Shown here: positions 17,901-25,879 of the stretch, piece after piece | How the letters are laid out: every line of letters begins with the position of its first letter | Position numbering within the stretch: the stretch's first letter is position 1 | Origin: Methylotenera sp. | GTDB taxonomy: Bacteria; Pseudomonadota; Gammaproteobacteria; Burkholderiales; Methylophilaceae | DNA length: 64,000 bases | Direction: 5' to 3' | Assembly (NCBI RefSeq): GCF_029945535.1 | Contig: NZ_JAQSCU010000010.1 | Location: 381,290-445,289, forward strand | Notes under the pieces: generated by a model | Database searches by the model: none | What the model saw: only the letters and a program-made list of their open reading frames with translations | Told to the model about the DNA's origin: nothing | Translations under genes and position numbers: made by a program

Positions 17901-19064
17901 CTATCTGCCGCCCATGATGGCAATATAGTCCGAAGTCCAACGGCTATAGGGCACACAGCCTTCTTTGAGTGAGCATTTGGCTTGTGGCGTTCTCCAGAAT
18001 TTAATTTCCGCATAACGACTAAAGCCATTATCTCCGCAGAAGTCGCTGCCGCCCGGTGCCTTGGTTTTACATGCCGTTGGCACCACAGGGTTAGAGCCAA
18101 ACCATTCAGCCACGCCCACTTGGGTTGCTGGTGCCAGTGAGTGTTCTAGCCATTTGTAAGCACAGTTCGGGTGTTTTGCTTTAGTGGCTAACATCGTTGT
18201 ATCTGCCCAGCCAGTAGCGCCTTCAGTTGGAATCACCGAGGCAATAGGCTGTTTTTCTGTTTTTAACGCATTCACCTGATATGGCCATGCGCCAGAGGCG
18301 ACTACACCTTCTTTTTTGAAGTCGGTCATTTGCACCGTCACATCATGCCAATATCGATGTGTAAGGGTCTTTTGCTGGCGCAGCAGCTTTAATACTGCGG
18401 CATATTGTTTTTCGTTCAATTCGTATGGATCTTTAATACCAAGAGAGGGGTCTTTTTTCATCAAATATAGCGCTGCATCAGCAATATAAATTGGCCCATC
18501 ATAGGCTTGAATACGACCTTTATTTGGTTTGCCGTCTGGTAGATTTTGTGGCTCGAATACCGTACCCCAAGAGGTAGGGGCTGTTTTGAAAGTGGTTGTG
18601 TTATACATCAATACATTTGGACCCCATTGATAAGGAACGCCGTAATGTTTACCACCTACAGTGTGCCATGGGGCATTCTGTAATCGACTATCAACAGTAG
18701 ACCAAGAGGGCACTAAGGCAGTGTTGATGGGTTGTACTTTTTTACCAGCCACTAACCTTAAACTAGCATCACCAGAAGCGGTAACTAAGTCATAGCCGCC
18801 TTTATTCATCAGTGAAACCATTTCATCCGAAGTACCGGCGGTTTTCACATTGACCTTGCAACCAGTTTCTTTCTCAAAACCTGTTACCCAGTCGTAATTT
18901 TTGTCAGATTCTCCACGCTCTAAGTATCCCGGCCAAGCAATGACATCTAATTGACCTTCACCTTGTCCAATTTTCGTAGTGTCAGCCTGAACGGTGTAAA
19001 TCCCAGCGATCAAACTGGTTGAAAAGGCAATGATTAAGGATTTTTTAACGAGTGTAGATGTCAT
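17901..19064 (-). CDS. ydcS: Polyamine ABC transporter periplasmic binding protein (YdcS-like)
   Basis: 387 residues with an N-terminal signal peptide (KKSLIIAFSTSLIAGIYTVQA, probable cleavage before DTT). The mature protein follows E. coli YdcS through LDVIAWPGYLERG, YDLVTASGDASLRL, YGVPYQWGPNVLMYN and the C-terminal WTSDYIAIMGGR. It delivers putrescine or related amines to YdcTUV. It is the first gene of the five-gene operon, with an AGGAGC ribosome-binding site. A MocR-type element lies about 107 bp upstream at 19171-19216. In E. coli YdcS has an additional reported activity unrelated to import, which is not testable here. Confidence 0.94.
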   Translation of the reverse strand: MTSTLVKKSLIIAFSTSLIAGIYTVQADTTKIGQGEGQLDVIAWPGYLERGESDKNYDWVTGFEKETGCKVNVKTAGTSDEMVSLMNKGGYDLVTASGDASLRLVAGKKVQPINTALVPSWSTVDSRLQNAPWHTVGGKHYGVPYQWGPNVLMYNTTTFKTAPTSWGTVFEPQNLPDGKPNKGRIQAYDGPIYIADAALYLMKKDPSLGIKDPYELNEKQYAAVLKLLRQQKTLTHRYWHDVTVQMTDFKKEGVVASGAWPYQVNALKTEKQPIASVIPTEGATGWADTTMLATKAKHPNCAYKWLEHSLAPATQVGVAEWFGSNPVVPTACKTKAPGGSDFCGDNGFSRYAEIKFWRTPQAKCSLKEGCVPYSRWTSDYIAIMGGR

Positions 19065-19170
19065 TTCTAAGCTCCTAATAATGTTGAAATTTCGAAAAAA
19101 TTAAAACGTATTATTTTTACTTGAATGAATGCAGATTTCTAACAATACAATAACATTGTTTTCTTATATT

Positions 19171-19216
19171 GGACATGCGGCAAGAGCCATTTAGGTTATT
19201 AGTCTAGAACCACTTT
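19171..19216 (-). promoter_or_regulatory. MocR-type operator upstream of ydcS
   Basis: Read on the minus strand, AAAGTGGTTCTA (19216 to 19205) is followed by TGGCTCT starting 27 bases from the first A (19189 to 19183), then GCATGTCC. The same two blocks at identical spacing occur at 27288 and 46550. The first block matches the motif I remember for the MocR regulator PdxR. The lrp-like dadR gene ends just beyond it at 19242. Confidence 0.75.
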
Positions 19217-19241
19217 TATAGAGGAAAGTTATTAATCTGCA

Positions 19242-19739
19242 TTAATCTTTAGTTTCCACCAACTGTAATGCAAAGCTTTCCTTAACTTCTTCCATCACAA
19301 TATAACTTCTAGACTCCTGTGCGCCTGGCAGCGTGAGTAATATGTCACCTAGCAAGGTTCGATAATCAGCCATTTGTGCAATACGTGCTTTGATGAGATA
19401 GTCAAAATCTCCGGATACCAAGTGACACTCTAGTACGCTGGGCAGCTTGAGTATTTCTTGTTTAAACTTACCGAAAATTGTCCCGGATTTGGTTGATAGC
19501 TTTAATTCGACAAATACCAGTAAGCCTAACCCGAGCGAGTGAGGGTCTAGGCGGGCGTGGTAGCCTAAAATCACACCTTCTTTCTCTAAAGTTTTGACAC
19601 GTTCGCCACAAGGCGTTACTGAAAGTCCGACGCGTTCTGCAAGTTCTGTAATTGGGATGCGAGCATTTTCCTGCAACACCGACAGTATTTTTAAGTCTAT
19701 ACGATCAAGTTCACGAACAGCATGGGTACGAATTCGCAT
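19242..19739 (-). CDS. dadR: Lrp/AsnC-family regulator, DadR-like
   Basis: A 165-residue Lrp-family protein. The N-terminal helix-turn-helix (about residues 10-65) reads LDRIDLKILSVLQENARIPITELAERVGLSVTPCGERVKTLEKEGVI. A C-terminal RAM ligand-binding domain follows (GDFDYLIKARIAQMADYRTLLGDILLTLPG). It is divergent from dadA-alr-ridA across a 224-bp AT-rich spacer. In Pseudomonas the DadR Lrp-type protein activates D-alanine dehydrogenase and the catabolic racemase in response to alanine, so that role is likely here. Confidence 0.88.
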   Translation of the reverse strand: MRIRTHAVRELDRIDLKILSVLQENARIPITELAERVGLSVTPCGERVKTLEKEGVILGYHARLDPHSLGLGLLVFVELKLSTKSGTIFGKFKQEILKLPSVLECHLVSGDFDYLIKARIAQMADYRTLLGDILLTLPGAQESRSYIVMEEVKESFALQLVETKD

Positions 19740-19963
19740 GATGCATTCCTTACTATTTTATATAAAAACTATGATAAGTCATAAATTTAGAGATTAATAT
19801 TATTTAAATCACTAAATTAAGTTAAATTAACTTTTTATTTACTATTATTTAGATAAGTTATGTTGATATTACTCAATAAACTAACATATATGGGCTTTGA
19901 TTAACTGAACGTTAGTTAATGGTTTATGAGAATATATTCTTAATAATGTAGTGGAGAGTCATC

Positions 19964-21289
19964 ATGCGGGTGCTGGTATTGGGTTCTGGCGTAGTTGGCG
20001 TAACAAGCGCATATTATTTGGCAAAAAAAGGGTTTGATGTCACGGTGATAGACCGGCAACCAGCGGTAGGTTTAGAAACCAGTTATGCCAATGCTGGGCA
20101 AATATCCCCAGGCTACTCTGCACCTTGGGCAGCTCCGGGCGTGCCAATGAAAGCGCTAAAGTGGATATTTCAACGTCACTCACCGCTGGCATTGAAGCCA
20201 GACTGGTCATTATGGCAACTTGAATGGACGCTAAAGTTATTGCAAAACTGCAATGCTAAAAGCTACGACCTTAACAAAGAGCGCATGGTGCGTTTGGCTG
20301 AATATAGCCGTGATTGCTTGAGTGAGCTTCGTGCTGACGCAGGCATTGCTTATGAAGCTCGTACACAAGGTACTTTGCAGGTATTTCGCACACAAAAGCA
20401 ATTAGATGCTGAGGCCAAAGATATCGCCGTATTAAGCCGCATGGGCGTGCCGTTTGAGCATTTAGATCCGGCAGGTTGTGTTGCAGTTGAGCCAGGTTTG
20501 GCCTCGGTAAAAGATAATCTGTTAGGTGGTTTGCGCTTAGCCCATGATGAAACTGGTGATTGCCAGATATTTACCACTAACTTGGCGAAAGAAGCTCAAA
20601 AGCTTGGTGTTAAATTTAGGCAAGATGTCACCATTAATTGCTTGCTAACACACCATGGGAAGCTTACTGGCGTGGAAATCAGCACTCAAAACGGCGCTGA
20701 AGTATTAGAGGCAGATCAATATGTGGTTGCACTTGGTAGTTACTCGCGCGAGTTGATGCAGGGCTTGGGTTTGGATATTCCAGTCTATCCAGTTAAAGGC
20801 TATTCGCTTACCGTGCCCATTATTAACAGCGATGTAGCGCCTATTTCTACCGTTATGGATGAAACTTACAAAGTGGCCATTACCCGCTTCGATAATCGTA
20901 TTCGTGTGGGTGGTATGGCTGAGTTAGCAGGTTTTGATTTAAGTCTGAATCCACGCAGACGTGAAACTTTAGAGATGGTGCTAAACGGCTTATTTCCTAA
21001 TGCTGGCGATACTTCGCAAGCGCTGTTTTGGACAGGATTACGTCCGATGACGCCTGATGGCACACCTATCATAGGTAAAGCCTCTGCTATATATAATAAC
21101 GTATGGCTCAATACAGGCCATGGCACGTTGGGCTGGACGATGGCGTGTGGTTCTGGGCAAGTGTTGGCTGATTTACTTGCAAATCACCAACCAGCGATTC
21201 AGACCGACGATTTGTCACTTGGTCGATATGCGGGAAGTCGCTACAATAAAAGCGCTGACACAACCCCAGCGTTCAATAACCGAGCTTAA
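19964..21289 (+). CDS. dadA: D-amino acid dehydrogenase small subunit-type protein
   Basis: A 441-residue FAD-dependent oxidoreductase that deaminates D-alanine and other D-amino acids and feeds electrons to the respiratory chain. The FAD motif [26 protein letters not shown] is at residues 4-29. DadA hallmarks are [36 protein letters not shown] and [17 protein letters not shown]. The length is close to E. coli DadA (432). The start has GGAGAG 6 bases upstream of the ATG. It forms an operon with alr and ridA. D-amino acids from peptidoglycan turnover are the usual substrate. Confidence 0.95.
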   Translation: MRVLVLGSGVVGVTSAYYLAKKGFDVTVIDRQPAVGLETSYANAGQISPGYSAPWAAPGVPMKALKWIFQRHSPLALKPDWSLWQLEWTLKLLQNCNAKSYDLNKERMVRLAEYSRDCLSELRADAGIAYEARTQGTLQVFRTQKQLDAEAKDIAVLSRMGVPFEHLDPAGCVAVEPGLASVKDNLLGGLRLAHDETGDCQIFTTNLAKEAQKLGVKFRQDVTINCLLTHHGKLTGVEISTQNGAEVLEADQYVVALGSYSRELMQGLGLDIPVYPVKGYSLTVPIINSDVAPISTVMDETYKVAITRFDNRIRVGGMAELAGFDLSLNPRRRETLEMVLNGLFPNAGDTSQALFWTGLRPMTPDGTPIIGKASAIYNNVWLNTGHGTLGWTMACGSGQVLADLLANHQPAIQTDDLSLGRYAGSRYNKSADTTPAFNNRA

Positions 21290-21322
21290 TAAAAAACCAA
21301 TAACTCAAAAGTAAAAATATTC

Positions 21323-22399
21323 ATGTCACGTCCAGCAATCGCTCATATTCGTTTAGATGCATTTAGGCACAATTATCGTGTTGCCAAGCAATCGCATGGT
21401 GGCAAAGCGTTGGCCGTGATTAAAGCGAATGCTTATGGGCATGGCGCGGTGCATTGCGCTAAAGCCATAGAAGGTGAAGCGGATGGTTTTGCTGTCGCTT
21501 GTTTAGAAGAAGCACTGCAACTACGCGAAGCTGGATTACCCGAACCAATTTTGTTGCTAGAAGGGTTTTTTGAGGCAATAGAGTTGCCCGAAATAGTCGC
21601 AAATAATTTATGGATTGTTGTGCACGCACAATGGCAAGTAGAGGTTCTGTTAGCAACCAAACTCGCAAAACCTTTGCATGTGTGGCTAAAAATGGATAGT
21701 GGTATGCATCGAGTTGGTTTGTCGCCAAACGATTATGTACAAGCTTATGAGCGGCTTAAGAGTCATAAAAACGTGGCAAAAATAGTGCTGATGACGCATT
21801 TCGCAAATGCGGATAATCTAAGCTCGAACCATACTTTGCAACAAATTGAGACTTTTAAAAATACGACCCAAGGGTTAAACGCAGAGCTAAGTTTAGCTAA
21901 CTCAGCAGCAATTGTAGGTTGGAAGCAAGCCAAGTTTGACTGGACGCGACCTGGCATCATGCTCTATGGCGCCGATCCATTAATGAACGCTGATACCAAG
22001 TTAAAGCCTGTGATGCAGCTTACTTCAAAAATCATCTCGATTCGCAGTATCAAGCAGGGCGAATCTATAGGCTACGGCAGTATATTCAGTGCCGAGCGTG
22101 ACACAGTGGTTGGCGTAGTTGCTTGTGGTTATGCGGATGGCTATCCACGGTCAGCAGTAACAGGAACACCCATGGCCGTAGATGGCAAAATGACGCGATT
22201 AATCGGTCGCGTTTCTATGGATATGCTGTTTGTAGATTTAACTGATATTCCCAACGCAATCATTGGCAGCCAAGTAGAGTTATGGGGCAATCAAGTGTCT
22301 GCCAATGCGGTGGCTACAAGTGCTGGTACTATTGCTTATGAGCTATTTTGCAATGTAAAACGTGCACATTTTCAATACTTTGATGCCGCCAATATATAA
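21323..22399 (+). CDS. dadX: Alanine racemase (catabolic DadX type)
   Basis: A 358-residue PLP enzyme with an N-terminal TIM barrel and C-terminal beta domain. The PLP lysine is Lys34 in AVIKANAYGHG. The second catalytic base is the tyrosine in SIGYGSIF, near residue 250. The signature RVSMDMLFVDLTD is present. It interconverts L- and D-alanine. Lying directly after dadA and under DadR-like control, it is more likely the catabolic racemase (DadX) than the biosynthetic Alr, but the sequence alone does not separate the two. A small hairpin (TATATAA/TTATATA) overlaps its stop codon. Confidence 0.93.
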   Translation: MSRPAIAHIRLDAFRHNYRVAKQSHGGKALAVIKANAYGHGAVHCAKAIEGEADGFAVACLEEALQLREAGLPEPILLLEGFFEAIELPEIVANNLWIVVHAQWQVEVLLATKLAKPLHVWLKMDSGMHRVGLSPNDYVQAYERLKSHKNVAKIVLMTHFANADNLSSNHTLQQIETFKNTTQGLNAELSLANSAAIVGWKQAKFDWTRPGIMLYGADPLMNADTKLKPVMQLTSKIISIRSIKQGESIGYGSIFSAERDTVVGVVACGYADGYPRSAVTGTPMAVDGKMTRLIGRVSMDMLFVDLTDIPNAIIGSQVELWGNQVSANAVATSAGTIAYELFCNVKRAHFQYFDAANI

Positions 22400-22447
22400 G
22401 CGCATTATATAATCTAACTACATTCACTTTTTTAAAAAGGATTTCAT

Positions 22448-22825
22448 ATGCACGTTATTCAAACGCCAAACGCACCTGCCGCAATCGGCCCATATTCACA
22501 AGCTATGGTGGTAGGTGATTTGCTATTCACTTCAGGTCAAATTCCGTTACGTCCGGACGGCACCTTAAACGAAGGCAATATTACGGTACAAACTACGCAA
22601 GTATTAGCTAACTTAAAAGCAGTGATTGAAGCTGCAGGTTCAAGCTTGGATAAAGTAGTTAAAACGACTGTGTTTTTAAAAAACTTGGATGATTTTGTCG
22701 CGATGAATAAAGTATATGCTGAAACTTTTGGCTCACACACGCCAGCGCGTTCAACCGTACAGGTGGCTAAATTACCACGTGATGTATTAGTGGAAATTGA
22801 AGCTATTGTTTCCTTAGCTAAGTAA
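22448..22825 (+). CDS. ridA: RidA-family enamine/imine deaminase
   Basis: A 125-residue Rid protein that hydrolyses reactive 2-aminoacrylate-type imines formed by PLP enzymes and amino acid oxidases. The substrate-binding Arg101 sits in TPARSTVQVAKLP, and the family motifs AIGPYSQAM, FTSGQIPL and VEIEAIV are intact. It has a strong ribosome-binding site (AAAAAGGATTTCAT before the ATG). Its position after dadA and dadX fits removal of the imine products of DadA; Pseudomonas has the same grouping. Confidence 0.95.
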   Translation: MHVIQTPNAPAAIGPYSQAMVVGDLLFTSGQIPLRPDGTLNEGNITVQTTQVLANLKAVIEAAGSSLDKVVKTTVFLKNLDDFVAMNKVYAETFGSHTPARSTVQVAKLPRDVLVEIEAIVSLAK

Positions 22826-22831
22826 ATCACA

Positions 22832-23413
22832 ATGGAAAAGAACCGTCTGGAAGCCTTTAGTGATGGCGTGATTGCCATCATCATTACCATTATGGTGCTA
22901 GAGTTAAAAGTGCCACATGGCAGTGATTTTGCCTCTCTAACACCATTGCTGCCCGTATTTTTAAGTTATGTGTTGAGCTTTATATATGTAGGTATTTACT
23001 GGAACAATCATCATCACATGCTGCAGACGGTTCAGCATGTGAAAGGGAATATCTTGTGGGCGAACTTACACTTGCTGTTTTGGCTATCACTATTTCCATT
23101 TGTTTCTGGTTGGATGGGCGAGAATCACTTTGCAGCGATGCCATCAGCCCTTTACGGACTAGTATTGTTGATGGCCGCCATTGCCTATTCAATATTGCAA
23201 CGCACTATTATTGTCAGCCAAGGTGAAAACTCTTTGCTAGCCAAAGTTGTTGGGCGTGATGTTAAAGGTAAATTGTCAGCCTCACTTTATGTTGCAGGCA
23301 TCATCGCGGCGTTTTTCTCGCCAATCCTGTCAGGCTTGATTTATGCCGCAGTTGCTTGTATCTGGTTTGTTCCAGATAGCCGCATTGAGCGGCTAATGGG
23401 TCAAAGTTCTTAA
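22832..23413 (+). CDS. TMEM175-family potassium channel (DUF1211)
   Basis: A 193-residue membrane protein with about six hydrophobic segments. The diagnostic first helix is RLEAFSDGVIAIIITIMVLELKVP (residues 5-28), carrying the RxxxFSD motif of bacterial TMEM175 channels. Family members form tetrameric K+-permeable channels in the inner membrane. The ATG is 6 bp after the ridA stop with no clear ribosome-binding site, so it is probably coupled to the dad operon. A role for K+ flux in D-amino acid use is not established. Confidence 0.85.
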   Translation: MEKNRLEAFSDGVIAIIITIMVLELKVPHGSDFASLTPLLPVFLSYVLSFIYVGIYWNNHHHMLQTVQHVKGNILWANLHLLFWLSLFPFVSGWMGENHFAAMPSALYGLVLLMAAIAYSILQRTIIVSQGENSLLAKVVGRDVKGKLSASLYVAGIIAAFFSPILSGLIYAAVACIWFVPDSRIERLMGQSS

Positions 23414-23448
23414 ATAGAGTGTTATAAAGCCGAATTTCCAATCCACTT

Positions 23449-23475
23449 AATCTGCCTATACTGCATAGGTAGATT
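23449..23475. terminator. Hairpin after the dad-TMEM175 unit
   Basis: AATCTGCCTAT and ATAGGTAGATT pair over 11 bp with one G-U, around a 5-nt loop, 36 bp after the TMEM175 stop. No T tract follows, so termination strength is doubtful. Confidence 0.4.
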
Positions 23476-23557
23476 GAGTAGTTACGGATTCACTGACATG
23501 TAATAAATCCCCATAAGCACTGTGCTAGTATTGTGCTACTAATCAATGGGGAATTGT

Positions 23558-24229
23558 ATGTCTCGACTTTTGTGTGTTTTGTGCCTCTTAACGCTTTTCC
23601 CTTTTGCTGCCAACGCAACTTCAATTTCATCATCAAGTATAGTAAACACCAGTTGTTCGGGTGCTTTAACGACATCATTATTAGATGGCGCATCATTTGC
23701 TTGTGCAGGTAACTTTACATTAGACGGCGGTTCTATTACGTCAGATTCAGTGATTAACATTTCAGCTGATGGAGATTTGTTTCTTGATAATTTAACTTTT
23801 ACTGCACCTAATATCTCGGTTTCAGGGCTAACCGGCGTGACGATGGGCAATAATGTAGTCTTAAATGGAAGCTCAGCTATTACTGTAGCTAGCGGAAAAA
23901 CTTCCGTGCCTACAGTAATTATTCAGGCTCGCACACAGCCAACAGTAAAGTGGCCTTATCTAGATATTTTACAAGGAGGTGGTGGGGCGGTTGTAATTAT
24001 TGGTGATGGTAGGGACTTGAATATAAGTGCTGTAAGTGGATATGTCTTAAAACCAAGCAGCAATATACCAGTTGTAGGTGGTGCGTTAATCATAGGTTCT
24101 GGTGGAATTATTACTACTGGCTCAGCTAGTATTGACTCAGTGGTGAATGTTACATCAGTCCCTGAGCCAAGTACTTACGCCATGGTACTTTTGGGTTTAG
24201 GTTTAATTGCATTTAGACGCAGAACTTAA
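23558..24229 (+). CDS. PEP-CTERM sorting-domain exported protein
   Basis: 223 residues. I chose the ATG at 23558 (MSRLLCVLCLLTLFPFAANA) because GGGGA lies 5 bases upstream and the signal peptide then begins normally; an in-frame ATG 12 bp earlier overlaps that ribosome-binding site. After the signal peptide the protein is a Ser/Thr/Gly-rich, beta-strand-like chain with no catalytic family I recognise. It ends in the PEP-CTERM tripartite signal: VPEPSTYAM, a hydrophobic helix VLLGLGLIAF and RRRT. Such proteins are processed by an exosortase (EpsH/XrtA) and often associate with exopolysaccharide or the surface. It is a monocistronic gene. Confidence 0.85.
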   Translation: MSRLLCVLCLLTLFPFAANATSISSSSIVNTSCSGALTTSLLDGASFACAGNFTLDGGSITSDSVINISADGDLFLDNLTFTAPNISVSGLTGVTMGNNVVLNGSSAITVASGKTSVPTVIIQARTQPTVKWPYLDILQGGGGAVVIIGDGRDLNISAVSGYVLKPSSNIPVVGGALIIGSGGIITTGSASIDSVVNVTSVPEPSTYAMVLLGLGLIAFRRRT

Positions 24230-24307
24230 TCCGTTAAATACGATACTCTTCAAGGAAAAAAATATTGATGTGGCTTGTAGAGCATTTTTTTAGGTTTGAC
24301 TATTGTA

Positions 24308-25423
24308 TTAAATCCCAGATTTCAACTTAGTAAATGCTCTAGTCATCACCTTGCGCGTAGCATTGCTGCGCACTTGGTAAAACTGCGCTTTGTTTGTTAA
24401 GTAGTTGTCTGGTGGGAATGCGATTTTGTTGGCTAGTACGTCTGGGTCTATATATTTACGTGCTGCTAAGTTGGGGCTGGTAAACATAGTGTAGTTGGTA
24501 ATTTCTGCTTGTACTTGTGGACGCAGAATGTAATTCATCCAAAGTAAAGCATTTTCAGGATGCGGGGCATCCGCTGGAATCATCATCGATTCAAAGCCAA
24601 ATTGCATGCCGTTTGGCGGTAGTGGTGCTTCAATATGGATGCCATTTTTAGCTTCTTTAGCCTTCAGTGCTGCATTGTTAAAGTCACTGCCATAACCTAG
24701 TGCTACACAAATATTACCTGCTGCTAAATCTGTAATGTGCCCGTTATTTGTGAAAAGCTTAATATCTTTACGCACTTTTTGCAGCATGGTTGCAGCCACT
24801 TTATAATCAGCAGAGTTGTTACTAAAGGCTGGCTTGCCTACGTAAATCAACGCAGAAGGAAACACATCGCTGGCGCTGTCGAGCATGGAAATTCCGCATT
24901 TTTTAAGCTTAGACGTGTATTTTGGATTAAACATCAGTTCAAAAGGGTCGGCTGGAATTGGCTCAGTGCCGAGAGCTGCTTTTACTTTATCTACGTTATA
25001 ACCCACACTCACTGAGCCCCCTAGCCATGGCACCATGTATTGGTTATTTGGGTCTAGCTTAGCCATTTGTTGCATAACAGCTGGGTTTAAATTACTCCAG
25101 TTTGTGAGTTTCTTGCGGTCTAGTTTTTGTACTTTACCGTCATCTATCATCATGCGGCCGAAGTCGGAAGATGGCACGATGATATCGTAGCCAGTTTTGC
25201 CGATGAGCATTTTAGCGAGCAACACTTCGTTGGAATCAAAGTTGTCATAGCGTACCTTAATGCCAGTTTCTTTCTCAAAGTTCTTCACGGTATTTTCACT
25301 GATGTATTCCGCCCAGTTGTTAATATTTAATACTTTTTCCGTAGCTGCAATAGCGGCTGAAGGTGCTAGTGAAAATAAAACTAGCGCTGGAATTAAACGT
25401 TGGCGCCATTGATGCAAGCTCAT
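24308..25423 (-). CDS. Polyamine-type periplasmic binding protein without its own transporter genes
   Basis: A 371-residue PotF/SpuD-like solute-binding protein. I take the ATG at 25423 (MSLHQWRQRL) because AAGGA lies 7 bases upstream and a clean signal peptide follows (LIPALVLFSLAPSAAIA). The ORF could extend 23 codons upstream. The mature part starts LNINNWAEYISENTVKNFEKETGIKVRYDNFDSNE, very similar to SpuD at 50488. Differences at the pocket include a LGGSVSVGYNVDKV stretch where SpuD has MWSYNTVGINVDKV. No permease or ATPase is adjacent; it is the third gene after an aminotransferase and a cupin. It may share one of the two ABC systems in this window or act as a sensor (inference). Confidence 0.9.
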   Translation of the reverse strand: MSLHQWRQRLIPALVLFSLAPSAAIAATEKVLNINNWAEYISENTVKNFEKETGIKVRYDNFDSNEVLLAKMLIGKTGYDIIVPSSDFGRMMIDDGKVQKLDRKKLTNWSNLNPAVMQQMAKLDPNNQYMVPWLGGSVSVGYNVDKVKAALGTEPIPADPFELMFNPKYTSKLKKCGISMLDSASDVFPSALIYVGKPAFSNNSADYKVAATMLQKVRKDIKLFTNNGHITDLAAGNICVALGYGSDFNNAALKAKEAKNGIHIEAPLPPNGMQFGFESMMIPADAPHPENALLWMNYILRPQVQAEITNYTMFTSPNLAARKYIDPDVLANKIAFPPDNYLTNKAQFYQVRSNATRKVMTRAFTKLKSGI

Positions 25424-25495
25424 GTGAGGTTCCTTCTTATGGTGAAAATGTGAGTAAATTAAACTTTTTGAATGGCGCGTTTTTTCTAACACAAC

Positions 25496-25879
25496 TTAGT
25501 TATTCCAAATCACATACACTTTCTTAATAGCCTCTACAGTTTCCCATGTGCCTTTAAATCCAGCTGGCAGCGCAAAAATACTGCCAGCACCAAACTCTTT
25601 AGCATTTCCATTAATATCGGTTAAGCGCACGCGGCCTTCTAAAATAACGCAAACTTCCTCCTCGGTATAATTGACAGTTTTAGCACCTACACTTGAGTGC
25701 CAAATGCCCGCAAAAAAATGTTCAGTAGGATCTGTGTAGTGGTTGTATGTTTCCATGGTGATTTTGGTCTTGGCATCGCTAGCAACGCCTGCTACTACTC
25801 GTTCTTGCGGCACTGTGCTAAGTTCAACTTCTACTTTATTGGTGGCAAAGTCAATCACATCATTTATTGTTTTATTCAT
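25496..25879 (-). CDS. Cupin-domain protein
   Basis: A 127-residue single cupin fold (about residues 60-125), recalling the EutQ/ureidoglycine-aminohydrolase-like group (formerly DUF861). Stretches are EHFFAGIWHSSVGAKTVNYTEEEVCVILEGRVRLTD and FGAGSIFALPAGFKGTWETVEAIKKVYVIW. The classical cupin histidines are mostly missing (EEE and one His), so a metal-dependent activity is uncertain. Its ATG overlaps the aminotransferase stop by 4 bp (ATGA), and the PotF-like binding protein follows, so it belongs to the same operon. Function unknown. Confidence 0.82.
   Translation of the reverse strand: MNKTINDVIDFATNKVEVELSTVPQERVVAGVASDAKTKITMETYNHYTDPTEHFFAGIWHSSVGAKTVNYTEEEVCVILEGRVRLTDINGNAKEFGAGSIFALPAGFKGTWETVEAIKKVYVIWNN

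Noticed and set aside
23480-23557. A sigma54-type promoter before the PEP-CTERM gene (repeated TGTGCTA sequences)
   Set aside because: The GG and GC elements are not at the required spacing; only a short direct repeat (TGTGCTAGTA, TGTGCTACTA) is present.
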